64,000 nucleotides of DNA from positions 1 through 64,000 of the forward strand of contig JAUSLL010000042.1 in assembly GCA_030649335.1 (NCBI GenBank). The letters run 5' to 3'. This stretch comes from Parvibaculum sp. GTDB lineage: Bacteria > Pseudomonadota > Alphaproteobacteria > Parvibaculales > Parvibaculaceae. This document shows positions 8,766-18,032 of the stretch, piece by piece (position 1 is the stretch's first letter; every line of letters starts with the position of its first letter). Both the position numbers and the translations under genes were made by a program. Below the pieces are notes generated by a model. It did not search any database, had not been told where the DNA came from, and saw nothing but the letters and a program-made list of their open reading frames with translations.

Positions 8766-11297
8766 TTACTCCCCCCGGAGCGCGCGGGCGGCAGGCGCCG
8801 ACAAGGCCCCCCAAGTGCCGCCAAGCCCGAGGCCAATGGTCGCCAAAGTCGCCACAACGATCGTCAAAGCAAGCGTTTCGGGCAGGAAATGCCACGGCAG
8901 CTGCATCATCTGGACGACGACCGCATAGGCAGCAACCGTGCCTGCCAAGGCCGCGATCAAGGCGGTCGCGAGCCCCAACACGAGATATTCCCGCACATAA
9001 ATGCCCAAAATCCGCCCGCGAGTAGCCCCCAGCACCTTGAGCACCACGGCGTCGCGCAACCGCGCACGGAAACCGGCAGCCATTGCACCCGCCAACACCA
9101 GCACGCCCGACGCAAGGGTCACCACGCCGGTAGCTCGAACAGCGAGTGAAAACTGTTCAAGAACGAGTGAAATCATGTCGAGGGCTTGCTTAACCCTGAC
9201 AGAGGTCACATTGGGAAATGCAGCAACAACGGAACGCTCAAAATCAGCTTCACCAGCCTCCGCCATCGTGACGGTTGCGAGTTCACTATGGGGGGCAGAT
9301 TCGAGCGCACCGGGGGAAAAGATCATGATGAAATTAATCCCCATACTCTGCCAGTCGACCGCCCGCGTATTGGCGATCCGCGCTTCGATTTCGCGGCCCA
9401 GAACATTGACGGTGATCATATCGCCAAGTTTAAGCCCCAAACCTTGCGCCAGAAGATCATCAAAAGAGACAAGCAACTCGCCTTTATAGTCGGCAGGCCA
9501 CCAATCGCCACTGACGATCTGTGCACTCTCGGGCTGACGCACCGCATAGGTGATGCCGCGATCGCCCTGCAGAGCCCAGGCCGCGTTGGCGGCCGGTTTC
9601 ACGTCGGCGGCCGGCACGCCTTTAACGGCCGAAATCCGTCCACGGAGCATCGGCACGCGCTCAAAATTCTCAATGCCCTTGGTCGAGGCCACCAGCGCCT
9701 CAAAATCCGTCAACTGATCGGGCTTAATATCGACAAAGAAAAACGACGGCGCACGGCCCGGCAAATCATTGGCGATCTCACCACGCAGATTCCCGTCGAT
9801 GAGCGAGACGGTGGTGAGCAAGGTCAGACCAAGTCCGAGCGACAGCATGACGGCAGGTGTCGCCGCCCCCGGCCTGTAAAGATTGGCCAGCGCCAGCCGC
9901 GTTTCAGCCGACCTCACGCGCACCTTGGCAGCGACTGACATGACGCCAAGCCCGGCCGCGCGCAACACGAGAAAAACCGCCGACGCGCCTGCAATAAACC
10001 ACATGGCAAAGACGGGCCGCTCGGCTGTGTAAATGGCGAGCGCGGCAAGTACACCGAGCGCCGCCACAACGGCAATCATATATTGCAGTCGCGGATATTG
10101 CCGTCCCGGCGCAATGATGTCGCGAAACAAAGCTGTCGGCGGCACTTCACGCGCACGCGCCAAAGGCCAGATGGCAAAGGCAAGCGCCGTGAGCACACCA
10201 TAAGCGCCAGCGAGCACAAGCGGTGCGGGATAAAGACCCAATGCAGCAGGCACCGGCATCAGATCACCAGCAAGCACATCAACCAAAAAAGGCACCGCCG
10301 CCCCGACACCAAGCCCGATCACGATACCGACAAGCGCCAGCGCCATGACTTGCAAAAGATAGAGACGGAAAACGAGCGCACCCGACGCACCGAGCGATTT
10401 AAAAATCGCAATCACATCGCGCTTGCTGTCGAGATAGGATTTAACCGCATTGGCAACACCGACACCGCCAACCACAAGAGCCGTCAATCCGACGAAGCTT
10501 AAAAACAAAGCCACGCGCTCGACAAAGCGGCGCAGGCTCGGCGCGCTGTCAGAGCGATCCTGAATGCGCCAGCCTGCATCGGGGAAACGCATTTGAAGCC
10601 CGTCCACAAAGGTTTTAATCGCCCCTTGCGCAATCGCGCTTTCAGGACGCCTGATGCGGTAATGATTGGAAACAAGACTGCCCGGCTGCACCAGCGCGGT
10701 AGAGGCCAGAGCCTCACGCGCAATCATCACGCGTGGCCCGAGTGCAAACCCGTCGCCGATGCGGTCCGGCTCATGTGCGATCTCGGCGCGCAAAACAAAT
10801 ATCGCTGATCCGACTTTGAATGTTTCGCCCACTTTGAGACCGAGACGCGCGACAAGATTGGCCTCTGCAACCGCACCAAATTGTCCGTCGCGTTCAGCAA
10901 GCGCGTCAGCAAGCGATATATCGGGCGCAAGCCGCATCACGCCGTAAAGCGGATAGGCTCCGTCAACCGATTTCAACTCAACAAGACTTTGCGACACGTC
11001 CGTGCGCGCCATCGCCCGCATTTCAACCGTGCGCGAAATAGCATTGCCTTCGGAAATCGCCGCAAGTTCATCGGCGCTGGCTTCACGATGCAAGAGGCGC
11101 ACATCGACGTCGCCGCCGAGAATTTCCTGACCGCGTTCGGCAAGTCCGCGCGTGAGCGCAGTTGAGACCGAGCCGACACCGGCAATGGCCGCAACACCGA
11201 GCGCCAGACAAGCGATGAAAATGCGGAAACCTGAAAGCCCGCCGCGCAATTCGCGCCGCGCGAGCCGGATAGCCAATCCCGTTGAAGCGTCGCTCAT
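8766..11297 (-). CDS. FtsX-type ABC transporter permease (YbbP-like)
   Basis: 843 aa from the ATG at 11297, which overlaps the ATPase stop by one base (TGATG); the longer frame adds 25 non-conserved residues. One membrane span near residues 25-45, a large periplasmic domain, a cluster of spans (about 240-480) and a second FtsX-like block at the C-terminus (about 715-840) give the roughly ten-span layout of YbbP/COG3127. Together with the ATPase at 11297-11989 and divergent tesA this reproduces the E. coli tesA-ybbA-ybbP arrangement. The substrate is unknown; lipid or lipoprotein-related export is usually proposed. Confidence 0.92.
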   Translation of the reverse strand: MSDASTGLAIRLARRELRGGLSGFRIFIACLALGVAAIAGVGSVSTALTRGLAERGQEILGGDVDVRLLHREASADELAAISEGNAISRTVEMRAMARTDVSQSLVELKSVDGAYPLYGVMRLAPDISLADALAERDGQFGAVAEANLVARLGLKVGETFKVGSAIFVLRAEIAHEPDRIGDGFALGPRVMIAREALASTALVQPGSLVSNHYRIRRPESAIAQGAIKTFVDGLQMRFPDAGWRIQDRSDSAPSLRRFVERVALFLSFVGLTALVVGGVGVANAVKSYLDSKRDVIAIFKSLGASGALVFRLYLLQVMALALVGIVIGLGVGAAVPFLVDVLAGDLMPVPAALGLYPAPLVLAGAYGVLTALAFAIWPLARAREVPPTALFRDIIAPGRQYPRLQYMIAVVAALGVLAALAIYTAERPVFAMWFIAGASAVFLVLRAAGLGVMSVAAKVRVRSAETRLALANLYRPGAATPAVMLSLGLGLTLLTTVSLIDGNLRGEIANDLPGRAPSFFFVDIKPDQLTDFEALVASTKGIENFERVPMLRGRISAVKGVPAADVKPAANAAWALQGDRGITYAVRQPESAQIVSGDWWPADYKGELLVSFDDLLAQGLGLKLGDMITVNVLGREIEARIANTRAVDWQSMGINFIMIFSPGALESAPHSELATVTMAEAGEADFERSVVAAFPNVTSVRVKQALDMISLVLEQFSLAVRATGVVTLASGVLVLAGAMAAGFRARLRDAVVLKVLGATRGRILGIYVREYLVLGLATALIAALAGTVAAYAVVVQMMQLPWHFLPETLALTIVVATLATIGLGLGGTWGALSAPAARALRGE

Positions 11298-11989
11298 CAG
11301 GCAACACCTGCCTGCGCGCCCACGGAAATGCTTTCGATCAACCCGTCGCGCAAACGCACCACCTGTTCGCAACGTTCGGCCAGATGCTCATCATGGGTGA
11401 TGAGCAGCAGCGTTGTGTTTTTGCGGGCATGAAGATCGAACATCAATTCGATAATGTCAGCCCCTGTCGTTTGATCGAGATTACCGGTCGGCTCGTCGGC
11501 AAGCAAAATTTCAGGGTCCCCCACGACAGCACGCGCCAGTGCCACGCGCTGTTGTTCACCGCCCGATAGCTGACCCGGATAATGCGTCAGGCGATGGCCG
11601 AGGCCGACGAGCTTCAATTCTTCTTCGGCACGTTCGAATGCGTCCTTGCGACCGGCAAATTCAAGCGGGATCGCGACATTTTCAAGCGCCGTCATGGTCG
11701 GGATCAGGTGAAACGACTGAAAGACAATCCCGACATGATCGCGGCGGAAGCGCGCAAGCCCGTCTTCATTGAGTTTGGTGAGGTCCTCGCCCGCCACCAT
11801 GACGCGGCCTGAACTGGGGCGCTCCAGCCCCGCCAACACCATAAGCAATGTGGATTTGCCTGAACCTGAAGGGCCGACAAGACCGGCGGTCGCGCCACGC
11901 GCGATGGTGAGATCAAGCCCCCGCAGGATATTGACCGGACCGGCCTGACTGGGCAGGGTGAGCTTGACCTTATCGAGCGCAATTATCAT
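11297..11989 (-). CDS. ABC transporter ATPase (YbbA/LolD-like)
   Basis: 230 aa from ATG 11989; a TTG at 11998 gives three more residues. Walker A GPSGSGKST, signature LSGGEQQRVALARA, Walker B ILLADEPTGNLD and switch histidine LLITHDEH are all intact, in the order typical of the LolD/MacB/YbbA group. It is coupled to the following permease by a TGATG overlap, so the two form a transporter. Transcribed away from tesA, with both starts sharing about 125 bases of promoter region. Confidence 0.92.
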   Translation of the reverse strand: MIIALDKVKLTLPSQAGPVNILRGLDLTIARGATAGLVGPSGSGKSTLLMVLAGLERPSSGRVMVAGEDLTKLNEDGLARFRRDHVGIVFQSFHLIPTMTALENVAIPLEFAGRKDAFERAEEELKLVGLGHRLTHYPGQLSGGEQQRVALARAVVGDPEILLADEPTGNLDQTTGADIIELMFDLHARKNTTLLLITHDEHLAERCEQVVRLRDGLIESISVGAQAGVA

Positions 11990-12114
11990 GTCGTTCAAAC
12001 GTGAGACCCTTTATCTCCCGCCGGAGTTTATTTCCGGCTCTCCATCATTCAGCCCCAAAAGGATGCTTCACTCCAGCATCCCGCTTGCGGCCAACCCCTC
12101 CTGAGCGATATGGC

Positions 12115-12795
12115 ATGTTCTCACTGAAATACAAGAAAATGACAGCGGCATTGGGCTTGCTGCTCGGTTTATACGCTCTCACCGGGTTCATTCCGGCGCA
12201 AGCCGGTGCTGAAGCCGCAGAAAAGCCGATTGTCATCGTCGCTTTCGGCGACAGTCTGACAGCGGGCTATCTGCTGGGGCCGGACGAAGGCTTTGTGCCG
12301 CAACTCCAGAAGGCGATCAGCGAAGGTGCAACGCGGCCCATCGCAATCCGCAATGCGGGCGTTTCGGGTGACACGACGAGCGGAGGTCTCTCGCGGCTCG
12401 ACTGGAGCATCGGGTCTGAGACCGATGCGGTCATTCTGGAGCTTGGCGCAAACGACGCGCTGCGCGGCATCGACCCTGCGATCACCCGCAAAAACCTCGT
12501 TGAGATGATCGAGACCTTGCAGGCCCGCCACATCAAAATTTTGCTCGTCGGCATGTATGCACCGCCGAACCTCGGCGCGGATTTCGGCGAGGGGTTCAAC
12601 CCCATCTATCCCGAACTCGCCAAAAAATACGGGCTACCGCTTTATCCGTTTTTTCTCGACGGCGTCACAGCCGTGCCCGGCATGACGCTCGCCGACGGCA
12701 TGCACCCGACGCCGGAGGGCGTCGCGGTAATGGTCAAAGGCATATTGCCTTACGTACGCGATCTCGCGAGCGAGATTGCCAGTGCGGCCAAATAA
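12115..12795 (+). CDS. tesA: Multifunctional SGNH esterase / lysophospholipase TesA-like
   Basis: 226 aa from the ATG at 12115; the frame is open from 12001, but only the later start gives a signal peptide (hydrophobic stretch about residues 10-30, AQAGA cleavage region). All four SGNH blocks are present: GDSLTAGY (nucleophile Ser), GVSGDTTSGG (Gly), LGANDALRG (Asn) and DGMHPTPEG (Asp-His). The enzyme is periplasmic and hydrolyses acyl esters or thioesters. Its place opposite ybbA-ybbP-like genes supports the TesA/arylesterase identity. Confidence 0.92.
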   Translation: MFSLKYKKMTAALGLLLGLYALTGFIPAQAGAEAAEKPIVIVAFGDSLTAGYLLGPDEGFVPQLQKAISEGATRPIAIRNAGVSGDTTSGGLSRLDWSIGSETDAVILELGANDALRGIDPAITRKNLVEMIETLQARHIKILLVGMYAPPNLGADFGEGFNPIYPELAKKYGLPLYPFFLDGVTAVPGMTLADGMHPTPEGVAVMVKGILPYVRDLASEIASAAK

Positions 12796-12869
12796 ATCTA
12801 ATCCATAACGCCTTGATATTTTGAAGAACCGGCGAAAGCCGCACAGATACCCTTGGGGAGGGGCACGAC

Positions 12870-13916
12870 ATGAAATACCGCACACTGGGCCGCACAGACC
12901 TCAAAGTCAGTGAAATCTGCCTTGGCACCATGACATGGGGCGAACAGAACACAGAGACTGAAGGCCACGAGCAGATGGACTATGCGCTGTCGGAAGGCGT
13001 CAATTTTTTCGACACATCGGAAATGTATGCCGTGCCGCCTAAACCCCAGACGCAGGGCGCGACGGAAAAAATCATCGGCACATGGCTCAAGGCGCGCGGC
13101 AACCGCGACAAGGTGATCCTCGCCACAAAAGTCGCCGGACGTTCACCAATGAACTGGCTGCGCGACGACAAATCCGGTACCGAACAGAGCCGCGCCCAGA
13201 TCATGGAAGCCGTGGACAAGAGCCTTGCCCGTCTGCAGACGGATTATATCGATCTCTATCAGCTCCATTGGCCCGACCGTCCGATCTCGCTCTTTGGTGG
13301 CCACGGCCTCACCTACAAACATATTGAAGCTGAAAGCCACGCAATCCACACGATCCTCGAAGCCCTCGCTGAGGTAATGAAAGCAGGCAAGGTGCGCCAC
13401 ATCGCACTGTCCAATGAAACACCATGGGGCACGATGAAATTCGTTGCCGAGGCGGAAGCACGCGGGCTGCCCCGCGTCCAATCGATCCAGAACGCCTACA
13501 ACCTCATCAACCGCACGTTTGAACTCGGTGGTGCGGAGATCGCGCATCGCGAACAGGTAGGGCTTCTCGTCTATTCGCCGCTGGCGCAGGGCTATCTCAC
13601 CGGCAAATATCAAAACGGTGCTCTGCCAGAGGGCTCACGCAAACAACTCTTCAACCGTTTGCAGCGTTATGAAAATCCGCAAGGCAATGCCGCCATCGAG
13701 GATTATCTCGCCATCGCCAAGAAGCACGGACTTGACGCCTCGCAAATGGCCAATCAGTTCGCAACCACGCGCTCCTTCACCACGTCGAACATCATTGGCG
13801 CGACAACGATGGAACAGCTGAAGCTTGCGGTGACCTCGCGCCACGTCAAATGGACCGACGAGCTGGAAGCTGACATCAACGCGGCGCATGCACGTAATCC
13901 GAACCCCTGCCCGTGA
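12870..13916 (+). CDS. Aldo/keto reductase (Tas-like)
   Basis: 348 aa cytoplasmic NADPH-dependent oxidoreductase with a TIM-barrel fold. The catalytic tetrad is readable: Asp and Tyr in FFDTSEMYAVPP, Lys in ILATKVAG, His in YQLHWPDR. The long loop after the His (SLFGGHGLTY...) and the length match the Tas/YghZ-type subgroup rather than the 270-aa DkgA type. Strong ribosome binding site GGGGAGGGG before the start. The physiological substrate is unknown. Confidence 0.92.
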   Translation: MKYRTLGRTDLKVSEICLGTMTWGEQNTETEGHEQMDYALSEGVNFFDTSEMYAVPPKPQTQGATEKIIGTWLKARGNRDKVILATKVAGRSPMNWLRDDKSGTEQSRAQIMEAVDKSLARLQTDYIDLYQLHWPDRPISLFGGHGLTYKHIEAESHAIHTILEALAEVMKAGKVRHIALSNETPWGTMKFVAEAEARGLPRVQSIQNAYNLINRTFELGGAEIAHREQVGLLVYSPLAQGYLTGKYQNGALPEGSRKQLFNRLQRYENPQGNAAIEDYLAIAKKHGLDASQMANQFATTRSFTTSNIIGATTMEQLKLAVTSRHVKWTDELEADINAAHARNPNPCP

Positions 13917-13929
13917 TTATCGAGTAAGA

Positions 13930-13960
13930 TTGTCACCCCGGCCTTGTGCCGGGGTGACAA
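13930..13960. repeat. Perfect 13-bp inverted repeat, possible terminator
   Basis: TTGTCACCCCGGC (13930-13942) pairs with GCCGGGGTGACAA (13948-13960) across a 5-nt loop. It sits 13 bases after the aldo/keto reductase stop and ahead of thpR. No T run follows, so a REP-like palindrome or RNA-end protector is as likely as a terminator. Confidence 0.6.
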
Positions 13961-13992
13961 GTTTAGTTTGTGGCTCAGCCCAAAGTAAAAAA

Positions 13993-14553
13993 ATGATCCG
14001 CCTGTTCACCGCGCTTGAAATATCCGACGAGACCGCAGAGCGCCTTGAGGGCTTGCAGCGCGGCATCGAAGGCGCGCGCTGGATCGAGCGCGAGAGTTTC
14101 CACATCACCCTGCGCTTCATCGGCGATGTGCCGGAGAACATCGCCGCCGATGTGGACGAGGCGCTCGCCCACATTCCCTTCACGACGCTTGAGCTGACGC
14201 TCGAAGGCGTCGGCATTTTCGGTGGCGACAAACCGCATGCGATTTATGCCCGCGTCAAACCGGATGAAGCGCTGGCGATCCTGCAAGGCCGCCACGAAAG
14301 CGCGATGCGGCGCGTGGGGCTGAAGCCCGAACCACGCAAATTCACGCCGCATGTGACGCTGGCGCGATTGCACGGGCATGAAGTGGTCGAAGCCAATCAA
14401 TTCGTCATGGCGAATAATCTTTTCACCACGCCCGCATTTGCCGTGCCCCGGTTTATACTCTATTCCGCACGCTCAGTGATCGGTGGCGGGCCTTATATGG
14501 CCGAACGCGCCTATCCGCCGGGCGTCTACGACGGCGATCTGGATTTGGGCTAA
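13993..14553 (+). CDS. thpR: RNA 2',3'-cyclic phosphodiesterase (2'-5' RNA ligase family)
   Basis: 186 aa from the ATG at 13993; the frame is open upstream into the preceding gene but conservation begins at MIRLFTALEI. Both catalytic HxTx motifs of the 2H phosphoesterase family are present: HITL at residues 37-40 and HVTL at 120-123. The enzyme opens 2',3'-cyclic phosphates on RNA ends; its ligase activity is known only in vitro. The phhB gene follows after 18 bases, so co-transcription with phhB and ndh is likely. Confidence 0.93.
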   Translation: MIRLFTALEISDETAERLEGLQRGIEGARWIERESFHITLRFIGDVPENIAADVDEALAHIPFTTLELTLEGVGIFGGDKPHAIYARVKPDEALAILQGRHESAMRRVGLKPEPRKFTPHVTLARLHGHEVVEANQFVMANNLFTTPAFAVPRFILYSARSVIGGGPYMAERAYPPGVYDGDLDLG

Positions 14554-14571
14554 CGCGAAAGGACAAACAAA

Positions 14572-14874
14572 ATGATTGCGAAACTGACAGGCACAGCGCG
14601 CAACAAAGCGCTTTCCGAAATCAAAGGCTGGAGCAAAGTGCGCGGCCGCGACGCGATCGAAAAAACCTATCGCTTCAAGGATTTCAACGAAGCCTTCGGC
14701 TGGATGACCCGCGTGGCGCTCGCCGCCGACAAGGCCGACCATCACCCCGAATGGGCAAACGTCTATAATCGCGTCGAAGTGGTGCTGACCACGCATGACG
14801 CAGGTGGCGTGTCAGAGCGCGACATCGCACTGGCCAAGCTGATGGACAAATGGGCAGGCAAAGCCGGTAAATAA
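14572..14874 (+). CDS. phhB: Pterin-4a-carbinolamine dehydratase
   Basis: 100 aa, the usual size of PCD/DCoH. The active-site block DHHPEW is at residues 56-61, with the neighbouring [17 protein letters not shown] strand. It dehydrates 4a-hydroxytetrahydrobiopterin to regenerate the cofactor of aromatic amino-acid hydroxylases. No phenylalanine hydroxylase is in the window, so the partner is elsewhere or the protein acts in another pterin repair role. Lies between thpR and ndh in one transcription unit. Confidence 0.93.
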   Translation: MIAKLTGTARNKALSEIKGWSKVRGRDAIEKTYRFKDFNEAFGWMTRVALAADKADHHPEWANVYNRVEVVLTTHDAGGVSERDIALAKLMDKWAGKAGK

Positions 14875-14895
14875 CCTAGTCAAACGGGGTTGGCG

Positions 14896-16167
14896 ATGGA
14901 TGAAACCTCTTTGAGCGACACACCCCGCGTCGTGATTCTGGGCGCGGGGTTTGGCGGGCTGACAGCGGCACGCGCTTTGTCTCGCGCCAAGGCAAGCGTG
15001 ACGCTGATCGACGCGCAAAATTATCATCTCTTCCAGCCGCTGCTCTATCAGGTGGCGACCGCCACATTGTCACCTGCCGATATTGCGACGCCGATCCGTT
15101 CCACCTTGCGCGATCAGGCCAATGCCCATGTGCTGCTGGGTGAAGTGATCGGCATTGATGCGACCCGCCGCATCGTGAGCCTCGATGACTGGCGCGAAGT
15201 GCCTTACGATTATCTGATTGTCGCAACCGGCGCGCGTCACGCCTATTTCGGCCATGACGACTGGGAGCCTGTGGCGCCGGGCCTGAAGAAGATCGACGAT
15301 GCTACCGAGATCCGTCGGCGCATCCTGCTGGCTTTTGAAAAAGCAGAAACAGAAACAGATGACGAGCGCCGCCGCGCGTTGCTGACTTTTGTCATCGTCG
15401 GTGGCGGGCCGACCGGCGTTGAAATGGCGGGCGCGATCATCGAGCTGGCCAAAAAAGCTCTGCTGCGCGATTTCCGCCGCATTGATCCCGCGTCTGCCCG
15501 CGTTGTGCTGATCGAAGCAGGCCCGCGCATTCTGCCCGCCTTTCCCGAAACACTGTCAGGCTTTGCACGTAAATCTTTAACGCGCATGGGCGTTGAAGTG
15601 CTGACGGGTAAGGCCGCAACCGATTGCACAAGCGAGGGTGTCGCTTTGGGTGAGACCTTCATTGCTGCGCGCACGCTCATCTGGGCGGCAGGCGTCATGG
15701 CGTCGCCCGCCGCGAAATGGCTGGGCGTCGAAGCCGACCGTGCAGGTCGTGTGCCTGTTGACGCGCATCTCAATGTGGCTGGCGACGCGCGCGTGTTTGT
15801 CGTCGGCGACACTGCGGCGGTCCAATGGGAAGAGACAAAATTTGTGCCCGGCATCGCGCCTGCCGCCAAACAGATGGGGGCTTATGCGGCCACAAGCATC
15901 CGCGCAATGATCTCAGGCAAGGCGACAAAACCTTTCCGCTATCGCCATCAGGGCAACCTCGCCACCATCGGTCGCAAAAGCGCCGTCATTGATTTCGGCA
16001 AGTTGGAAGTGCGCGGCTTTATTGCGTGGCTGCTCTGGGGCGCCGCTCACGTTTATTTTCTCATCGGCTTCCGCAACCGGCTGATGGTCATGCTGCATTG
16101 GGCCTGGGCCTATATCAGTTTCCGCCAGGGTGTGCGGCTCATTACCGGTTCGACCAAACTCCCATGA
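14896..16167 (+). CDS. ndh: Type II NADH dehydrogenase (NAD(P)/FAD-dependent oxidoreductase)
   Basis: 423 aa from ATG 14896; a TTG at 14890 would add two residues. N-terminal FAD-binding Rossmann motif GAGFGGLTAA, second nucleotide-binding motif VGGGPTGVEMAG for NADH near residue 170, the FAD-proximal VFVVGDTAAV block, and a C-terminal hydrophobic stretch (WLLWGAAHVYFLIGFRNRL...) for membrane attachment. It transfers electrons from NADH to quinone without proton pumping at the cytoplasmic membrane. The terminator hairpin starts immediately after the stop codon. Confidence 0.93.
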   Translation: MDETSLSDTPRVVILGAGFGGLTAARALSRAKASVTLIDAQNYHLFQPLLYQVATATLSPADIATPIRSTLRDQANAHVLLGEVIGIDATRRIVSLDDWREVPYDYLIVATGARHAYFGHDDWEPVAPGLKKIDDATEIRRRILLAFEKAETETDDERRRALLTFVIVGGGPTGVEMAGAIIELAKKALLRDFRRIDPASARVVLIEAGPRILPAFPETLSGFARKSLTRMGVEVLTGKAATDCTSEGVALGETFIAARTLIWAAGVMASPAAKWLGVEADRAGRVPVDAHLNVAGDARVFVVGDTAAVQWEETKFVPGIAPAAKQMGAYAATSIRAMISGKATKPFRYRHQGNLATIGRKSAVIDFGKLEVRGFIAWLLWGAAHVYFLIGFRNRLMVMLHWAWAYISFRQGVRLITGSTKLP

Positions 16168-16197
16168 AAAAGCCCCGGTGTTTCCACCGGGGCTTTT
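16168..16197. terminator. Bidirectional terminator between ndh and the SDR gene
   Basis: Stem AGCCCCGGTG/CACCGGGGCT with loop TTTC and flanking A and T runs. It abuts the ndh stop and repeats the hairpin at 7831-7857 exactly. Confidence 0.9.
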
Positions 16198-16252
16198 CGA
16201 TTTTATAGAGGCCGAGCGATTAGCGCGGGGCCATGCGCCCCAGCCGTGAGCG

Positions 16253-17035
16253 TTAGCGAGGGGCCATACGAATGGCGCCGTCGAGACGGACGGTTTCGCC
16301 GTTGAAGTAGCCGTTAGTGATCATCTGCATGGCAAGCGATGCATATTCATCGGGGTTGCCGAGACGCGACGGGTAAGGCACCTGCGCGCCGAGGGCCTGA
16401 CGTACTTTTTCCGGCGCACCGGCGAGCAGCGGCGTGTCGAAAATGCCTGGCAGGATCGTGTTGATGCGGATGCCTTCGCGCGACAGGTCGCGGGCGATGG
16501 GGAGCGTCATGCCGACGACACCGGCCTTCGATGCGGAATAAGCCGCCTGGCCGATCTGACCATCCTGAGCCGCAACCGAGCCTGTGTTGACCATCGCGCC
16601 ACGATCGCCGCAAGGCAGCGGATCGAGCGTCAGCATGCCGGCGGCCGATTTGGCGATGCAACGGAATGTGCCGACGAGGTTGATCTGGATGATCAGGTTG
16701 AACTTATCGAGCGGGAAATGTTCCGGCGCGCCTGTTTCCTTGTTGCGCGAGGCGGTCTTGACCGCATTGCCCGTGCCTGCGCAATTGATGAGGATACGTT
16801 CCTGACCATTGGCGGCGCGGAGCTTGGCAAAGCCCGCGTCAACGCTGGCTTCGTCCGTGACGTTCACTTTGGCAAAAGCGCCGCCGAGTTCTTTGGCGAG
16901 TGCTTCGCCCTTGTCTTCCTGCAGATCGAAAATGCCGATCTTGACGCCCTGCGAGGCAAGGAGACGGGCCGTCGCGGCGCCGAGGCCGGAAGCGCCGCCC
17001 GTGATGATGGCGGAAATGGAGCTGTCGAGTTTCAT
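16253..17035 (-). CDS. SDR oxidoreductase, 3-hydroxyacyl-CoA dehydrogenase type II (HSD10-like)
   Basis: 260 aa. Cofactor motif TGGASGLG at residues 12-19, NCAGTG, and the catalytic Ser (NTGSVAAQDGQ), Tyr and Lys (AYSASKAG). The insert with KTASRNKETGAPEHFPLDKF and the C-terminal block PYPSRLGNPDEYASL are characteristic of 17-beta-HSD10 / short-chain 3-hydroxyacyl-CoA dehydrogenases of fatty-acid and branched-chain degradation. Monocistronic, convergent with ndh. Confidence 0.9.
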   Translation of the reverse strand: MKLDSSISAIITGGASGLGAATARLLASQGVKIGIFDLQEDKGEALAKELGGAFAKVNVTDEASVDAGFAKLRAANGQERILINCAGTGNAVKTASRNKETGAPEHFPLDKFNLIIQINLVGTFRCIAKSAAGMLTLDPLPCGDRGAMVNTGSVAAQDGQIGQAAYSASKAGVVGMTLPIARDLSREGIRINTILPGIFDTPLLAGAPEKVRQALGAQVPYPSRLGNPDEYASLAMQMITNGYFNGETVRLDGAIRMAPR

Positions 17036-17253
17036 GGGTCGTTCCTTTGTCCCGGGGAGGCCCGCGCCGGTGGCGGGCTCATTCTTGGCGCCGATTTAAC
17101 AAATTCAGGCGGGGGGAAGCGAGCGAAAATTGCTGGAAACAAAGGCTTTTTGTCAGGCCCTCGTTTAACGCAGCGTCACCCTTGGCTTGCGCGAGGCCCT
17201 CTCGGCACCCATGTTTACCCCTCAGACCCTTCCTCAGGAGCCAAACGACAGCC

Positions 17254-17625
17254 ATGGCTGACAAAAACCTCAACCTGCCTGCGGTCTATGTCCGCGACGA
17301 GAAAACCGTCCGCGCAAGTTTTTGGGTCAAACTTGGCAGAGTGGCGGGCAAAATCCCCTTTGCCGAGGATGCCGCCGCCGCTTGGTATTGTGCGAAAGAT
17401 CCCAAAACACCTTTGCGGGTCAAAGCCACGCTGATGGCAGCCCTCGCCTATTTCGTCGTGCCGACAGACCTCGTGCCCGATTTCATCACCGGCCTCGGCT
17501 TCACCGATGACGCCACCGTGCTCATGGCCGCGATCGGTCTTGTCTCAAGCCACCTCACAGACGCCCACCGCAAAGCCGCCCGCCGCGCCCTCGGCCTGCC
17601 CATCGCGGATAATGATCCCTCCTAG
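17254..17625 (+). CDS. DUF1232 (YkvA family) small membrane protein
   Basis: 123 aa from ATG 17254, with AGGAG 13 bases upstream; the open frame further upstream has no family similarity. The DUF1232 core runs AALAYFVVPTDLVPDFITGLGFTDDATVL and includes the conserved P-D-L-x-P-D-x-I motif and one or two short membrane-associated helices. The function of the family is not established. Its stop overlaps the end of the LysR remnant on the other strand by four bases. Confidence 0.9.
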   Translation: MADKNLNLPAVYVRDEKTVRASFWVKLGRVAGKIPFAEDAAAAWYCAKDPKTPLRVKATLMAALAYFVVPTDLVPDFITGLGFTDDATVLMAAIGLVSSHLTDAHRKAARRALGLPIADNDPS

Positions 17626-17933
17626 TGAAACTTCGCACGCAGCGCCGGCACCAGCCGATCGATGAAAACACGCATCTTGGCCGGCACATGCAGCAGCGCA
17701 GGCCGGATCACATGGATCGGCACATCTTCGGGCCTGAACGCGTCAAGCACTTCAACAAGCGCGCCTGACGCGACACATTGCGGTCGAGCATGAGCAACCG
17801 CATCCGCACTTCGGGATAAGACTTCAGAAAAAAATTCTCCGACCACCGGCACCGTGAGCGATAACAGGCCGCGCGGCGCACGCTGTTCGGCCACTTCAAC
17901 GAAGATCGCCAATGTGTCGAGCCGATCCATCAT
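17622..17933 (-). pseudogene. Decayed LysR-type transcriptional regulator
   Basis: About 310 bases remain of a gene normally near 900. The N-terminus MDRLDTLAIFVEVAEQ is the first helix of a LysR HTH, but the HTH itself is missing and the frame jumps to RAPRGLLSLTVPV, the start of the LysR effector domain. A typical block, YPEVRMRLLMLDRNV, is found only in another frame (about 17780-17825), and the original frame then gives a LysR C-terminus (VPIHVIRPALLHVPAKMRVFIDRLVPAL). So there are at least two internal deletions and a frameshift. It lies divergent from the PNPOx-like gene, the usual position for the regulator of that neighbour. Confidence 0.8.
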
Positions 17934-18032
17934 TATTCCATTTTATGTAATAGTTATTTCCTATTCTGGCTGTTTATAACGACACAGGAAATACTACATG
18001 ATGCGCTAACCCGCCTTTCGAGGAGTCCGCAC

